Shown one piece after another: positions 44,330 to 55,812 of a stretch of DNA of 64,000 bases. The first letter of the stretch is position 1, and every line of letters starts with the position of its first letter. This DNA is from Lenzites betulinus. Lineage: Eukaryota > Basidiomycota > Agaricomycetes > Polyporales > Polyporaceae. The position numbers were made by a program, and so were the translations under genes. The notes under the pieces were generated by a model that had not been told where the DNA came from, searched no databases, and was given only the letters and a program-made list of their open reading frames with translations. Location: contig JABYQU010000074.1 in the NCBI GenBank assembly GCA_022264855.1, positions 49,161 through 113,160 of the forward strand, written 5' to 3'.

Positions 44330-44760
44330 GAGCATGCGAGCCAGATGAGCTCCCAGTTGCGCGCTCCCGGATGAGCTCCCAGCTGCGAGCTCCCGAGCCC
44401 GGATGAGCTCCCCGCGAGCCCCCAGCTGCGAGCTCCCGAGCCCGGATGAGCTCCCAGCTGCGAGCGCCCGAGCCCGGATGAGCTCCCCGCGAGCCCCCAG
44501 CTGCGAGCTCCCGAGCCCGGATGAGCTCCCAGCTGCGAGCGCCCGAGCCCGGATGAGCTCCGCGCGAGCTCCCAGTTGCGAGCTCCCGAGCTCGTGAGCT
44601 CCGCGCGAGCTCTCAGTTGCGAACTCCCGAGCTCGTGAGCTCCGCGCAAGCTCTCAGTTACGAGCTCCCGAGCTCGTGAACTCCGCGCGAGCTCGCAGCG
44701 AGCTCCCGAGCGCGTGAGCTCCGAGCGCGTGAGCCCCGAGCGCGTGCGCGCAGAGCACGT
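44330..44760. repeat. GAGCTC-rich minisatellite with 75-bp higher-order unit
   Basis: Two exact tandem copies of a 75-bp unit (44401-44475 and 44476-44550). Each consists of a longer and a shorter sub-unit sharing GATGAGCTCCC and AGCTGCGAG. To the right follow about four diverged units of about 40 bp built on GCTCGTGAGCTCCGCGCGAG. It is very rich in the hexamer GAGCTC. Minus-strand reading continues the transposase frame to a stop at 44860, just short of the array. Confidence 0.85.
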
Positions 44761-44859
44761 CTGAGCTCCCCACGGCCGCGAGCGAGCTCAGATGAGCTCC
44801 GCGCGAGTTCTGAGTCGAGCACAGGAGCGCGTGAGCTTTTAGTCGAGCACGCGGAGTAC

Positions 44860-47800
44860 CTACGAGCTCCCCGCGAGTGCGAGAGATCCGGAGCTCCTCC
44901 AAAGTTGCGAGCGCGAGAGGCTTGAATCGAGATCTTCTTGCGAGCACGCGGATTCAAAGCAAAGTTCAGCCATCTGAGATACATGCCGTGTTTCTACTGA
45001 AACCCCCGGATCCATTCTTAGCTCTAACGGAAAAAAGAGGTTGTCAGAGTCGTATGTCCACGAATGAGTGGACGGACGTACACGGTCCAAGGAGCGCACC
45101 ACAATGCAGCTCTGCCTAATTCCTTCTGGTATGTAGACGAAGGCAGCGAAATGAGCAATGATGTCGTCGCTGCGCACTATTACTCGTCGGGGGTGGAATC
45201 GGTTGTAGTACAGTTTTGTGTCGAGTAGAGGAAACCGCCGGTAAGGATCGCACTCCGCGTGGGCTGCCGTCAGAGGAACATACTCTTCGATGACGATGAA
45301 GGGTTGGACGACACGATGTTCTCCAGGTGCGACGCGAGCGTGTAGAAAGATTAGCGAGATCTGTCCTGCACGAATACGCGTGGGGTCGGTAGAGCAAAGG
45401 TCCTTGAAGCAAACGAAGGAGTTCCGCACATGGCTGCTGCGGCATCCGTAACTGACTCGGCCTACATCGATCTGTGTTAGCGTACGCATGTGGGGTGCGA
45501 GACGGGCACGCTGGTCGGAAAAGTCGGCGTGATAGGTCGTGAAGTCCTTGGGCCCGCATGTTACCCCGATGAGGCTCACGAAGTTGGCGTAGATATCGTT
45601 GTCCATGCGTGTGTCGCGCAGATTGGAGAAGATTTGTGCCCACTGTTCGTTGATCGCCTCTGTCGATGGCGACATCGTAGATCCGAAGATGTCGAGAACG
45701 CGAGACCCACGAGCGACGTCCTGGTAAGTTCTATCAAACGCCTCAACAACGGCGCGCATCTCCTCGGAGTCTGGCCACTCTGTTGATGACATCATCCATC
45801 GCAGTTCGGCGCCGGCGTAGAACAAGCGCATGAACGTCAGCGGGATCTCCGCTGTATGGTATATCGTTAGCATAGATGCCACACCAAGTTTAAGAAGCTC
45901 ATTACCGATGTGATTGTTTGTATTGAGGCGCTGTATCATGCCGTTGTACCGCTCGAACGGATAGCCCCACCATCCTCGTACTGGACCGAACAGAAGGAGG
46001 CAGGCGGTAAGGTGGAGGGAGAGATGGTGATTAGGAACTAGATTGTGGTCGAAGAGTTCGCGTAACGTGCGCAGATATTCAGCCATGTGATGGTCAAATA
46101 GCCTGGCGCGCTCGGGGTCCATGGATCGTCGAGTTGCGAGATCGACGGCGATGACAAGGTGGACGAAATTCTGAAGGATTTGACGGTCCCCGGCCGTCGA
46201 GGCTGAGGAAGACCACAGGCGTACAAGCGTGATCGTCATGCTGATGGTGCAAACCGTGCGCCAGTGGTCGGCCTTCAGCTTGCCATGGGCAGGGCTACCA
46301 AAGTTTGCGGGAGGCCGTTCGATCCACGACGGAAGGAAAGTTGTTGACATGTCGGCGCGCAAGGTTCCGACTACCTCAGGCGTGAGGACACGAAACTTTG
46401 ATATGTCGTGCTGGTTGCTGGCAAGATGGAAGTCACTCGTGGCTTTCGGAAGGACCGGCGGTATGACGAGTTGGTCGATTGGGTGTGTTTGAGCCTGAAA
46501 TTGAGATTGAAAGCGATTAGAACGAGAACTGCAAACGCTGCAGCCACTTACCCATTCCAAAAGAAGAGCTGCATATGCCTGTTTGGTTGCCTTCGAGGTG
46601 GGGGATATGCCGTTCGCTTGGGCGAGAGCGACGAGGTAACCCTTTCGTGGCTGCGTTACCACTGAAAGAGCGCCCTTCGCGAGTGCACCATTAGGAAGAA
46701 CTCCTTGACGAAGGGCGTCGACTAGACGGGAGAGCCATTCTGCTTGCTCCGTCGGTGTGTGCGGTGTCGTCTTGGATGATGTTGCTTTGTCCTTCACATC
46801 TATGCCCCAGACGTCCCGACAGTGGTGGCGAAGCTCTCCCAAGAAGAGATTGTGCATAGTATCGACGACTGCATAGCGAGTGGGATCCCAATAGGGTAGC
46901 CGGAGAAGCTCTGACCAGCGCAAACCATGCTCGTCAAAGATTGCGTTACGTTCGGTCTCGGTCTGAGCATCCCGCCACCTCGACGCTATTGCTAGATGTT
47001 CTTGCCAGGTGCGAGAGGGCCAGGGGCGAGATAGGTTGTTGATATCGCTCTTCTTCAGGAGACAGAACGAGCAGAAGTGCTTCGATCCATGACCAGCAAA
47101 GCCAGCTGTCTTTCTAAGCGCTGGAAGATCGCATATCAGAGGGATGATCACAGCCCGAACGAGGCGTCCGTTGGGGTGGAGCGCAGTACGGCTCATGTGT
47201 ACGCCAGAATGCCACAAGACTAAGAGTTCGTCTATGAGAGGGCGAAGGAAGTTGTTGAGCTCGTGAAGGGATGGTTCATTGGGGCCTGGTATAATTCCGA
47301 GTAGGGAGACGTATTCGGGAAGAAAACGCAGCTCGGGGGGGAGGTTGAGGCAGACGAGGTACATAGCACCCACTGAACGTGATTTCCCAGCTTGCTTGTT
47401 GCCACCGGGGTTGAACCAGTCGACGAAGAGGCCGAAGACGAGATGTACAGCGCCATTGGGCTGGATCGAGTACAGATTGCCATCAGGACCACGAAAGCGA
47501 CGTAAGGCTGGGGACTGTAGGATGTCGACACATGGGGAACCAGGGGTAGGAGTCGAGTTTGTCCAGGCGCTCTCCACGATCTGCTCCGCCGATTGACGCG
47601 TAAACAAGTTGGCGATCCAAGACAACAGGGGGCGGTAGGGAAAGGGGCATAGTGGAACAAACGTAGTCCTGGCTGTCTGCCTTTTTGACGTGGGCGCATG
47701 GACCACCTTCTGTGTCAAAGGCGCGTTACAGATCGGCTTGTCGGTTTCCTTGAACGTACAAAGTGGCGGGTAGGGTTGGTCTGGCGAGCGCGGGTCGGGG

Positions 47801-49300
47801 GGGTATGTTTGTGAACACGACGGACAGGTCGCATAGCGAATTGTTTCGGGCTCAACCTTGAGCCGGGAGAGCGCCGTCCGGATATCCCGAGGTATCGTAT
47901 CCAGCATGGACTGTTGCTCGGGGGTGAGGCTCGCGGATTGTGCACGTCGTCGACGGGCGTTACTGGACTGTCGGAGTACGGGGGAGGATGGTCGAGGGTT
48001 GGGGGAAGAGGTTGTGGAGGACTTATTGGAGGCGATGAAGGCGCCCGTGAGAACGACTCGTATCATGGCTAAAACGAGATTGGCAGAATCTGCGTTCATC
48101 CCAGAGATTGTGTGAAGTGCGCTAGTCACGAGCAGGGCTATGAGGATGCATGGCTGCAGTACGTAGCGTGAGACGAACAAATGTTCTAGTTTGGGTGAGC
48201 GAGTGGTATTGTACGGTGCATATGGTTACGTACCTGTCCGGTACACTCTGATTACGCCTGCGCCAGATTGGTCGGCAAAGCCATATAACCCGCTCAGAAG
48301 CTTATGACGCTCCCATGCAAAGTACTCCTGAGATTTCAGCGTGGCGAGCTCCTGCGTGACTTGTTCCACAAGCTTGCCGCGCCGACGATCTGCGTCCTTG
48401 TGACCAAGAAGGGGAAGTAGGCGTAAGGTGTGTCGTTTACTCTCGAGAGAGGAGCGGAGCGCCAGGAACTGTTGGTTGTCGGAGGCGGCCGTGGTGGGAA
48501 GGAGAGGGGCAGGAGCGTCATCGAGAGAAGACGGTGAGCATTGAAACACGAGTCGTGGACTCTGCGGCAAGAGACGAAGCTCGTGACAGAGAGTTGATTC
48601 TAGGAGTGAAAGCTCCGTGATGCGTTGCACAACCAAATCAACCTGGAGTGCACGTGAACATAGAGAGCGTCGCGACTGGAAGTTTCTTACCTCTTGGTCT
48701 ACAGTATTGGAGGAGCATGGCGAGTTTGCGTGCAACGGCGTGGGTGGAATCGGACCATCAGGAAACAAAGAAGGGGGAGCCGGTGACGGTGACGGTGACG
48801 GTGACGGTGACTGAAGCGACGAAAGCGGAGGAGATCGTGGCGGAGGCGAAGGCGAGGGGGGCGGAGAGGGAGGTGGAGGCAAACAAGGTGGAGGCGAGGG
48901 AGTGGGGGTAGAGCTGAGCGATTGCAGACCTCCGATGTTTGTGGTCGACTGCTGCTGTTAAGATAAAGTCAGTCTATGTGTTATCTTTGTGGAAATGTGA
49001 AGGACGTACGGCGCGCGGACGACGAACGCCAGGTGGTACACCTCGTGGCACATGCTCATCCTCGAGATCCCTCAGGCGTGTAGGTAATGTATCATCTGTG
49101 CGTTTGTCGGCGAGTGCAGCGGCGAACGTCGAGTAGTAAAGGTGATCTTCTTTATCTGCTTGCAACGCGTCGTTGGCGGCATGTTCCTTCCACCTCCTGA
49201 GATCCACCATGCGGCCCTCCTTGAGAACGCCATTGTCATCGTGAGTGAGATTCTTGCAGACTGAGCACAGGCACAGCTTGTGCTTCTTGCTTGGGGGCAT
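44860..49300 (-). CDS. Tnp2-type transposase (Plavaka/CACTA)
   Basis: At least three exons. Exon 1 (from ATG 49300, MPPSKKHKLCLCSVC) has a small CxCxxC cluster and a basic stretch, exon 2 (about 48880-48235) is Pro/Ser-rich then helical, and exon 3 (48180-44860) encodes the core. Core motifs are CPSCSQTYPP with CNAPLT, the family signature VFGLFVDWFNPGGNKQAGKSRSVGAMYLVCLNLPP, then HSGVHMSR, KHFCSFCLLKKSDI, LPYWDPTRYAVVDTMHNLFLGELRHHCRDVWGID, and the C-terminal PEGIRQSCIVVRSLDRV. Full-length core and no internal stop suggest potential activity. The microsatellite GGTGAC repeated about five times (48781-48812) encodes Ser-Pro repeats. The exact exon 2/3 junction is unresolved. Confidence 0.8.
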
Positions 49301-49507
49301 TGAGTGGCGCGGCGGGAGTGGCACAGGGGGATGGTCAGACGGAGTGGTGAAGAGACAGATACATCAACACGACTCTAGGTGGGATGGCTTTCACATACCG
49401 GTCGCGTGATATGAGCCCTTGTTCCGAGTTTGTGATGCCGGCCTGATGACATATCCGTGCGATGTACAACGTCGAACAACGTTTGCCATAATCTACATCA
49501 CATTGAC

Positions 49508-50366
49508 CTAGGTATCGAGAGCGGCCCATATGGGATATTCGTGGTTTGGAGGAGCCGACGACGTGGTGAAGACAGCGACGAGGGAGTGCAAGCAGAAGGC
49601 CAACCAAACGTAAACGTCTGCGTGAGGCATGGCCACATTTCGAGCTAGCCACGAAACGGACGTTGTCCAACAGGCTACGGTAGCTGCGCCCTGGGATGGG
49701 TCAGCGTCATTCAAAACACACACACGAGGGTTACTCACGACAGCCGCGATTCCGTATGGAAACCCCATTCGGCAGATGCGAGCGTGGCCCGCGGACTCTG
49801 TCCAAGCCAAGCGTCTCAGCAAGAAACGTGCAAATGATGCACTGCTGTCGTACCTGAGACGTCTGCAGCAAGCTCGGGCTGTCGCATCGCCTGTACTGCC
49901 TCCAAAACTTCGAGAGCACGGCTCAAACGCCGCAGGTGGGCGCAGAGTTCTTGAGTGGTGGTGCGTAATTCGAGGAGGTCGTGCTCGTACCGTTCGATTT
50001 TGCAGCGATCCGTGGCACGTTGAGCTTTGAGCACCGTGATCTCCAGTTGTAGCGTCAATACACGAGAACGCAGTCCTTCTAGATACTCTTTGGACATTGC
50101 CGGGGGACCCTTCATTCGCTGATATGAGTAAGTAGATGGGGTGTATATGGCGATACACGTACCAAATTTCTGAGATAAGTAGTGCCCGTCTCGCCCCCAT
50201 GGTCATACAACTCCAGCGACACGCCCTCTGAGCTTTGAGCTACCTCATCTTTAGTGTAGTGGTTATCGTCGAGAGCGCTCTCCTTCTGCCAATCGTGAGT
50301 GGGGGCTGTTGTCGCGCGCTGACTTGCCGAGGTCGTGAGAGGTTGTTCGATGTCAGACGATGCCAT
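49508..50366 (-). CDS. hypothetical coiled-coil protein, multi-exon
   Basis: It starts MASSDIEQPLTTSASQRATTAPTHDWQKESALDD (ATG 50366). Exon 2 (about 50115-49860) is a strong heptad-type helix (YLEGLRSRVLTLQLEITVLKAQRATDRCKIERYEHDLLELRTTTQELCAHLRRLSRALEVLEAV), ending at AG|GTACGA. Further exons probably run via AGHARICRMGFPYGIAAV and a GTGAGT...CCCAG intron to a stop at about 49508. No domain beyond the coiled coil is recognised. It sits between the Plavaka transposase (same strand) and the large retroelement, so it may be host or transposon-associated. Confidence 0.5.
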
Positions 50367-50596
50367 CGCAGTCAGACGCGGTCAACGGGGAGGTTGTGGA
50401 CAGGAGGGAGGGAGTGAACAAGGTGTGGTCAAACGCGCCCATTATACCTGATTCAGCTATCAAGCGGACGCAGGACAAAGAAGCAAAAGACCTCGAGGCT
50501 TGGGCGCAGCGCATCTTAGATCTCAGATCTCAGATTTGACATCACTGGCTTCGATGAATGTGTGGCTGTGCACAGGCAAGGATCGCCCGGGAACGC
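50367..50596. other. spacer between coiled-coil gene and retroelement
   Basis: Presumed promoter side of the coiled-coil gene. It ends with ACGC (50593-50596), the left copy of the target-site duplication of the 12.6-kb retroelement. Confidence 0.5.
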
Positions 50597-51232
50597 TGAT
50601 GCACTGAGACCTGCTATAACAGCAGGGATAGAGGGCGCGGCCGAGAGCCTAGGGGGCGAGGCCGGACGTAGTGCGGGGAGGGAAGGATAATGCCTGCGAG
50701 TAAGGGCCGGTTTCCCTTCACTGGGCTTCCACGAAGCGTCGCCGGTCGCGGTCGTCCCGCTATCGCAGAGGGAAGGTGGGTACGCGGTCCGTCGGTTCTA
50801 TCGCAACCGGTCGCAGTGCCAGCGAACTGGTAAGGAGGCGTGGACGAGGCAGTCGCGGTGGTCAGGGGAAGCCGCGATCGCAGTCGCAAGTTCGCGTCGC
50901 AGCTCGCGGTCGCAGTTCGCAGTTCGCGGTCGCAGTCGCAGTCGCAGTCGGTACCAGGGCCGTTCTATGAGGTCTGAGGGGTGGGGATGGCTTCCGTTCT
51001 GAAAACTACGGAGCACGGAATATATACATGGACGATACCGGGTCGCTCTCCCAAAGTCCGAGATCAGCCGGTCGCACGGCCAGACTCCTCCTGCTGCGGC
51101 TACGGTCCTCAGGCGCCCGCGACTCAGCCGGGCGTGCGACGGCTCGCGACGGCTTGCGACGGCTGCGCCGAAGCCTGCTACGCCCGTACCTAACTGTACC
51201 GCTCCGGCCTCAGCGGGCCGCGGGTCGCATCA
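50597..51232 (-). repeat. 3' LTR of the large retroelement
   Basis: 636 bp, TGATGC...GCATCA. It contains an array of TCGCA repeats (about 50870-50950), a stem-loop CCTGCT-ATAAC-AGCAGG near its left end, and a TATATA (about 51018-51030) suitable as the minus-strand promoter about 200 bp inside U3. Confidence 0.93.
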
Positions 51233-51243
51233 TCTCCCCCTCA
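51233..51243 (-). promoter_or_regulatory. 3' polypurine tract
   Basis: On the minus strand TGAGGGGGAGA directly abuts the LTR start TGATGC. A purine tract at exactly this place primes plus-strand DNA synthesis in LTR elements and fixes the element's orientation as minus. Confidence 0.85.
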
Positions 51244-51373
51244 CTGAGATCCCGACCGCCCTCGGTCGGCCATCGATGCGATCGCGCGATAGACCCTGCG
51301 ATAAAGGTCACCATCTGCCCACGGAGGCCCACCTATCCTTTTCGCTCTCTCTCCTATGCGCGGTATCGCCACC

Positions 51374-52035
51374 ATGGATAACTTGGTCGAAATCGAGGCC
51401 GCATCGGCTCGCCTGCGACAGACTACTATCTCCCTGGCCCGTGCACAGGTCGAAGAGCAGGCGGCCATTATGGAGGAGATGGTCGAGACCGGCTATAGCG
51501 TCGCAGATTGGGAGGACGCCATCGACCGCTTCCTGTACCGCACGGTACGTCCTATCGGCCAGTCTCCTGCTCTGCGAGCGATGCGATACTGAGCTTGCCT
51601 TCCTAGGAGTCGTACTTCTTGATTTCCCTCGGCGATACCGTGATGACGCCCCTCCTTACTCGCGCCCGAGTGGCCTTGCGCGCCCTGGAACGACACAGCG
51701 AGTACCGCGGCGCGGTCGCAGATTTCGACCGACGACTCTTTACCATGTCGCGCGACCTGGAAGGTGTCTTCTTAGCTGCCGCCCGCCAGCGCCTGGTCCT
51801 TCTACGCTCTCGCTCCTCTGCGATCCACAACGTTCTTGCGATCACGGGCGCCGACCGGTCCGTGGACATGGCCCAGTCGCAGGATATCGCGGGCGCGATC
51901 GCCCGTCTTCAGCGCGACGTCGCGGCCGCCCAAGACGCCTATCGTGGTGGAGAGCGCACGGTACTGGTCGACCGCCCTGAGGAGGCTGGGTGGGTCGCAG
52001 CCATGGAGGAGGTTGCGACTAATCGTTCGGGTTAG
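51374..52035 (+). CDS. retroelement accessory protein A, antisense to pol, 199 aa
   Basis: Two exons, 51374-51544 and 51607-52035, with intron GTACGT...CCTAG. I chose ATG 51374 because it has a perfect GCCACCATGG context; an in-frame ATG lies at 51356. The product is predicted to be almost entirely helical (VEIEAASARLRQTTISLARAQVEEQAAIMEEMVETG; LLTRARVALRALERHSEYRGAVADFDRRLFTMSRDLEG; ARLQRDVAAAQDAYRGGE), with no cysteines, signal peptide or known catalytic motif. It begins about 140 bp inside the left LTR and runs towards pol on the opposite strand. Transcription may start from antisense activity of the LTR. No family is recognised. Confidence 0.72.
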
Positions 52036-52215
52036 GAAGGAGGGAAGACACCTGAAGGCAGGAGACGAATTGCGATGCGTGTAGTCTAGCCCATCGATGG
52101 ATTAGATGTCTTGCGATCGGTTCCCGATTGCGACCTCGTGTGGCCCGCTCCTTCCTATAAGTCTGCGACCTGCGATGCGACCAGCCTGGTATCGCACGCC
52201 CCAGTACTCCGCGCC
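52036..52215 (+). promoter_or_regulatory. inter-accessory region with TATA box for accessory gene B
   Basis: CTATAAG at 52155-52161 lies about 55 bases before the ATG of gene B. TGCGA/TCGCA motifs are especially dense here (six in 52081-52200), so this is a good candidate for a motif-bearing regulatory region. Confidence 0.45.
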
Positions 52216-52819
52216 ATGGATCCCCTTCCTGATCTTGTCCGCGCTATAGACTCTCTCTGCGGCGAACTTGTCGACCCCGCCCTCTACCAGTTAGAGTCGC
52301 AGGTTGCGACCATCGAGGGCGCCCTTTCTTCCGTGGACCCGCCTGATATCCGCCACTGGCACGTCCTTGCGACGCGTGTCCTGGTCGCCATAGTGCGTAT
52401 GCTAGCTGCTTCCCAGCGCAGTCATTGACCCGTAGTCGCAGGAAGCCTGTATTGCGATGGGCTGCGACCAAGCTCTTGTGGATGCCGCGACCGCCCGCGC
52501 CCTCTCGGTCCTGCGATCGCAGACTGCGTACCCCGACCTCGGCCCCTGGTTCCTGCGAGAGAGACTTCGGTACACAGCCGCTCAAGAATGCCTTACTCTC
52601 GAAGTGACTCGCGCCCAGCTACGTTTATTGGTGTCGCGGGCCGACGCGGCTCGCGGAGTGGCCAGTCGCGCGGGCGGGGCCGGGCATACATTGTCTTCTG
52701 CTCTCTCCAGCATCCGAGGGGCTTCGGCGCGCGCCTTGCGGGGAACTGAGCACGCGCTTACCGAATTAGGGGAGATGGAGGGCGTCGGCCTCGGTGCCGC
52801 GGGGGCGGGACTGGACTAG
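52216..52819 (+). CDS. retroelement accessory protein B, antisense to pol, 184 aa
   Basis: Two exons, 52216-52392 and 52442-52819, with intron GTGCGT...GTCGCAG. It begins MDPLPDLVRAIDSLCGELVDPALYQLESQVATIEGALSS and is helical with Ala-, Arg- and Leu-rich heptads (DAATARALSVLRSQTAYPD; TLEVTRAQLRLLVSRADAARGVASRAG), ending in Gly/Ala-rich sequence. No known domain. It has the same strand, exon number and general helical character as protein A, so they may be distant paralogues or partners, but I could not align them convincingly. Confidence 0.7.
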
Positions 52820-53252
52820 TCAGGGGAGGCGGGCCGCCCGAAACGGAGGAGTAGGGAAGCCCGGCGCGGCCGCCGTTTGGCGTCTATGGTGTATTTCTGG
52901 CGCGCCAATCCTAGCTCTGGCATTTGCGACCCGTTGCGATCGGGGTACGATCTGGTGGGAACGTGTCGCGCGCTCCGCTGCGCTCTGAATGTACCCGCGT
53001 AGCGCCTGTTCGACTGGGTCGCGGCGCGTCAGCGCTAAGTCTCCGTGCGCTGGAAATTTTGCTTCCGCGATGCTTCGGCGCTTGACGTGCCGCGTGCTTG
53101 CGACTGTTAGCGCTTCCCGACCCTGCGCTGCTGCCGTCCGCGGGAGGGGTACTGCGACGGCTAAGTACCCGTCGCATCTGTCGCGGGACTTCGTGCTTTC
53201 TCCCTCCCTTTCCTCCTCTCCTCCTTCTCTTCTGCTTCTCTCTGCTCTCCCC
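52820..53252. other. spacer between accessory genes B and C
   Basis: 430 bp, presumably the promoter and 5' UTR of gene C. A pyrimidine-rich stretch (53201-53252, TCTCCCTCCCTTTCC type) precedes the ATG, as is common upstream of fungal start sites. Confidence 0.4.
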
Positions 53253-55422
53253 ATGGCTGGCTCGTCCACCTCCGCGTCCCGTAAAGGCAAGAACCGCGCC
53301 GACCCCGCACTCATGCGCGCTGACACGATTACGAACCTGGAGGACCTCTTCAGGGCGGCCCCCGACGGCGTGGCCACTGCGGCCGACTATGCGGACTTTG
53401 CGACGTCCGCACTGGTTTGGATGGTATGCCCCCCCCCTTTCTGCGACTGCGACCAAGTTCCCCTGACCTCCTTCCTAGCGGCGCTTGGAGCGCTACGGGG
53501 GTGACGCCGAGCTGATCGCCGTATGGGGCGATCGCCTGTTCGAGGCCGTCGACGCGGGGCTCGACGGATACATGGGTGAGGACAGTCCGTCCGAGGACCC
53601 CATGTATGTTGCCGCCCGCGAGCGAGCCGGCGCTGCTTTGGTCGCGCGACGCGCCGCAGAGGCCGAGGCCCGCGAGGCCGAGGAACAACGGGAGGTCGCG
53701 GCTCGCCGCAAGATTTGGGCCGACGCACGTGCCGCCGCCGCCGACTCCGACGAGGAGGACATCCCTCTCGCCGTCGCAGCCCCAGCCGCCGCCGCAGCCC
53801 CAAGGACCCGCGCCATGATGCGCGCCTCCAATGCCCCTCCACTCGCGACCAGGCCCCCAGCTGCGACCAAAGTGGCGCCCGCGACCAAAGCAGCACCTGC
53901 GACGAAGACTGCGCCTGCGACCAAGGCGACACCTGCGACGAAGGCAGCGCCAGCGACCAAAGCGGCCGTCACCTTGAAGGTCACCCCGGTCGCGAAGTCC
54001 GTGCCCCTGCCCGCTCCGGTGACGCCCACGAAGCCCGAGGTCGCAGCTGCGACCTCGTCCACGACTTCGCCCGCTTCCCCGGCTGGCCCGTCGCGCAAAC
54101 GCGCCCGCGACGACGAGGACCTCGTCCTGGTCACGAAGCGACCACGGACGACTGAGGGCTTCGAGCCCGCGACCTATCCGCCGGGCGCGCGCGTGCCCTC
54201 TGGCAAGGAGGCGGTAAGTTCCCGTCCCTCATCCATCTGCGATCGCGCTAACCCCCTTTCTCCACAGTGCGTGCAGTGCCAGACACTTGTGCGCCCCCGA
54301 TGCGTCCTGCGTCGCGGGGTGCGCAAGTGCGACCGCTGCGTGTACTCCCAAAAGGGGTGCTACGCGCCGGGGCACATCGACTACGGGGAGTGGTACGACA
54401 GCAACGGGTTCGACCGCGGTATGTCGCAAGCTGCCCGGCCTTCGAGTTTCTTGCGATACTGACTTCTTTGCTTTGATCTAGCGAACTCGCCTGTCGGACA
54501 CATCTGGCGCGCGGTCCTCACCGCGAAAGGTCGTCCCTCCGACGTTCCCGAATGCTGCCGGCTGCCTGAGGGTGTCACGGAGGAAGAGGCGACCGCACAG
54601 GAGCTCAACGCCCTCCTGGCCGCCGCTGCTGCGGAGCGCGCGACGGCCGCCCCTGCGATCGCGCCCGCACCTGCGACCACCGCGACGCCTGCGACCACCG
54701 CGACGCCTGCGACCGCCGCAGCTCCTGCGACCGCCGCAGCTCCTGCGACCGTCGCGACGCCTGCACCCAAGGCCACGACCGCGACCTTCCTCCTTCGGCC
54801 TTTCCCTCCGCGCGTCGCCACGCCTCCGCCCGCCCCTCGTGCCCCGACACCTCCGTCTGCGATCGCGCCTGCCCGCGAAGAGGACATCACGCTGGCCCCC
54901 TCAAGCGCCGCACAAGACGCGGAGCGCCTCCCGTCGGTTTTGGTGAGCCAACTCTTCCCTCCGGTAGAGTACACCCGACTGATCGTGACCTACCCCGGCC
55001 AGGAGGACCTTCTTCGCATCCAGGCCCGGCCGACGCGCACTTATGGGGCCTCGCGTACCATCGCGGGCGGGCCGAGCCCTTCGACTTCCCGGTCGCGCGC
55101 CCCGGACTCCGCCGCCACCCACTCTGCGATCGCACCGGTCGCGGGCCCTTCCCGTCTCGCGCCCCGCGCTCGCCCGGCTGCGACGCAGACCGCCTCTCTC
55201 CTGCCGGCTGAGCCACCGCGCGACGAGGAGGGGGACGACTTGGAAAACGTCCCCGGGATGACTGAAGACCGCCGTCTTCTCATCCTCGCCTATCGCCAGG
55301 AGCGCGCCTTCCTACGGGCCCGCATATCTGCGCTGACCCATCAGGTCGCCGACTTGCAGGAGCGCGAGAGGCTATTGCTCGGCCTTGAGTGGAGCGCGGC
55401 GGACTTGGAGCCGGAGGACTAG
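53253..55422 (+). CDS. retroelement accessory protein C with six-cysteine zinc-cluster-like motif, 665 aa
   Basis: Four exons, 53253-53423, 53479-54213, 54268-54418 and 54482-55422, sum to 1998 nt in frame. Introns are GTATGC...CCTAG, GTAAGT...CCACAG and GTATGT...ATCTAG. The order is a helical N-terminus (about 1-130), acidic DSDEEDIPL, a run of about six Pro-Ala-Thr-Lys-Ala repeats, basic SRKRARDDEDLVLVTKRPR (likely nuclear signal), then cysteines spaced C-x2-C-x7-C-x8-C-x2-C-x6-C at the exon 3 start. This resembles but does not exactly match the fungal Zn2Cys6 DNA-binding cluster. Further low-complexity Ala/Pro/Thr sequence follows, then a C-terminal coiled coil (RRLLILAYRQERAFLRARISALTHQVADLQERERLLLGLE). 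It is most simply read as a DNA-binding, dimerising nuclear protein; this is inference. Confidence 0.78.
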
Positions 55423-55812
55423 ATTTGCGATCGCGGCCCTTAGGTAGTTTTCTTGGGACTCTTATGTACCTAGTCGCGCGCCGCCAATATCGCAGGTAGG
55501 GGAGTACCTCGGACTTGTATATACCGTCTTGTCCATACCCTTGCGCTGCCGTCGCATGCGACCGTGGTCTCCATCGCGGGGGTAGGCACGCAGAACTTGT
55601 GGGTCGTCTGCCTTCTTGATGTACTTGTAGCACGCGATCTCGAGCTGTCGCAGTGGTCGTCGCAGGTGGGCCATAATACACGTCACTTCTCCCTTGTCCG
55701 TTCTCGTCCTGAAAGAGTGTGAATGGAGAGGTCGCAAGTGCGACCGCTCTGAGAAACATAAATAGGGGTATAGAGTCGCCCTTGCGACGGTGGTACGCTT
55801 GCGACCGCGACC
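55423..55812. other. convergent spacer between accessory gene C and pol
   Basis: 390 bp between two stop codons that face each other; it must hold the 3' ends of both transcription units. No separate gene is seen. Confidence 0.5.

Larger units (their letters stand above)
44300..49330 (-). mobile_element. Plavaka-like (CACTA superfamily) DNA transposon, ends not defined
   Basis: The transposase family is clear, but I could not find a convincing TIR pair or target-site duplication, so these limits are simply the gene plus the adjoining minisatellite. CACTA elements often carry subterminal tandem repeats that bind their transposase, which makes the GAGCTC array next to the gene's 3' end a candidate subterminal region. 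Confidence 0.55.

Noticed and set aside
43701..44984. Long Ser/Arg/Ala-rich frames through the GAGCTC array
   Set aside because: A tandem repeat with few stop codons gives open frames in several phases; there is no start context and no conservation.
44138..50262. ACCACTAC at 44137 and GTAGTGGT at 50257 as CACTA-type ends of the Plavaka element
   Set aside because: Only eight bases match, similarity does not extend inward, there is no 3-bp target-site duplication, and the span would include an unrelated coiled-coil gene.
53387..54974. Minus-strand Ala/Arg/Gly-rich frames of 180-213 aa opposite accessory gene C
   Set aside because: They are shadows of the GC-rich plus-strand exons; the plus strand has matching splice sites, an in-frame total of 1998 nt and a structured cysteine motif.
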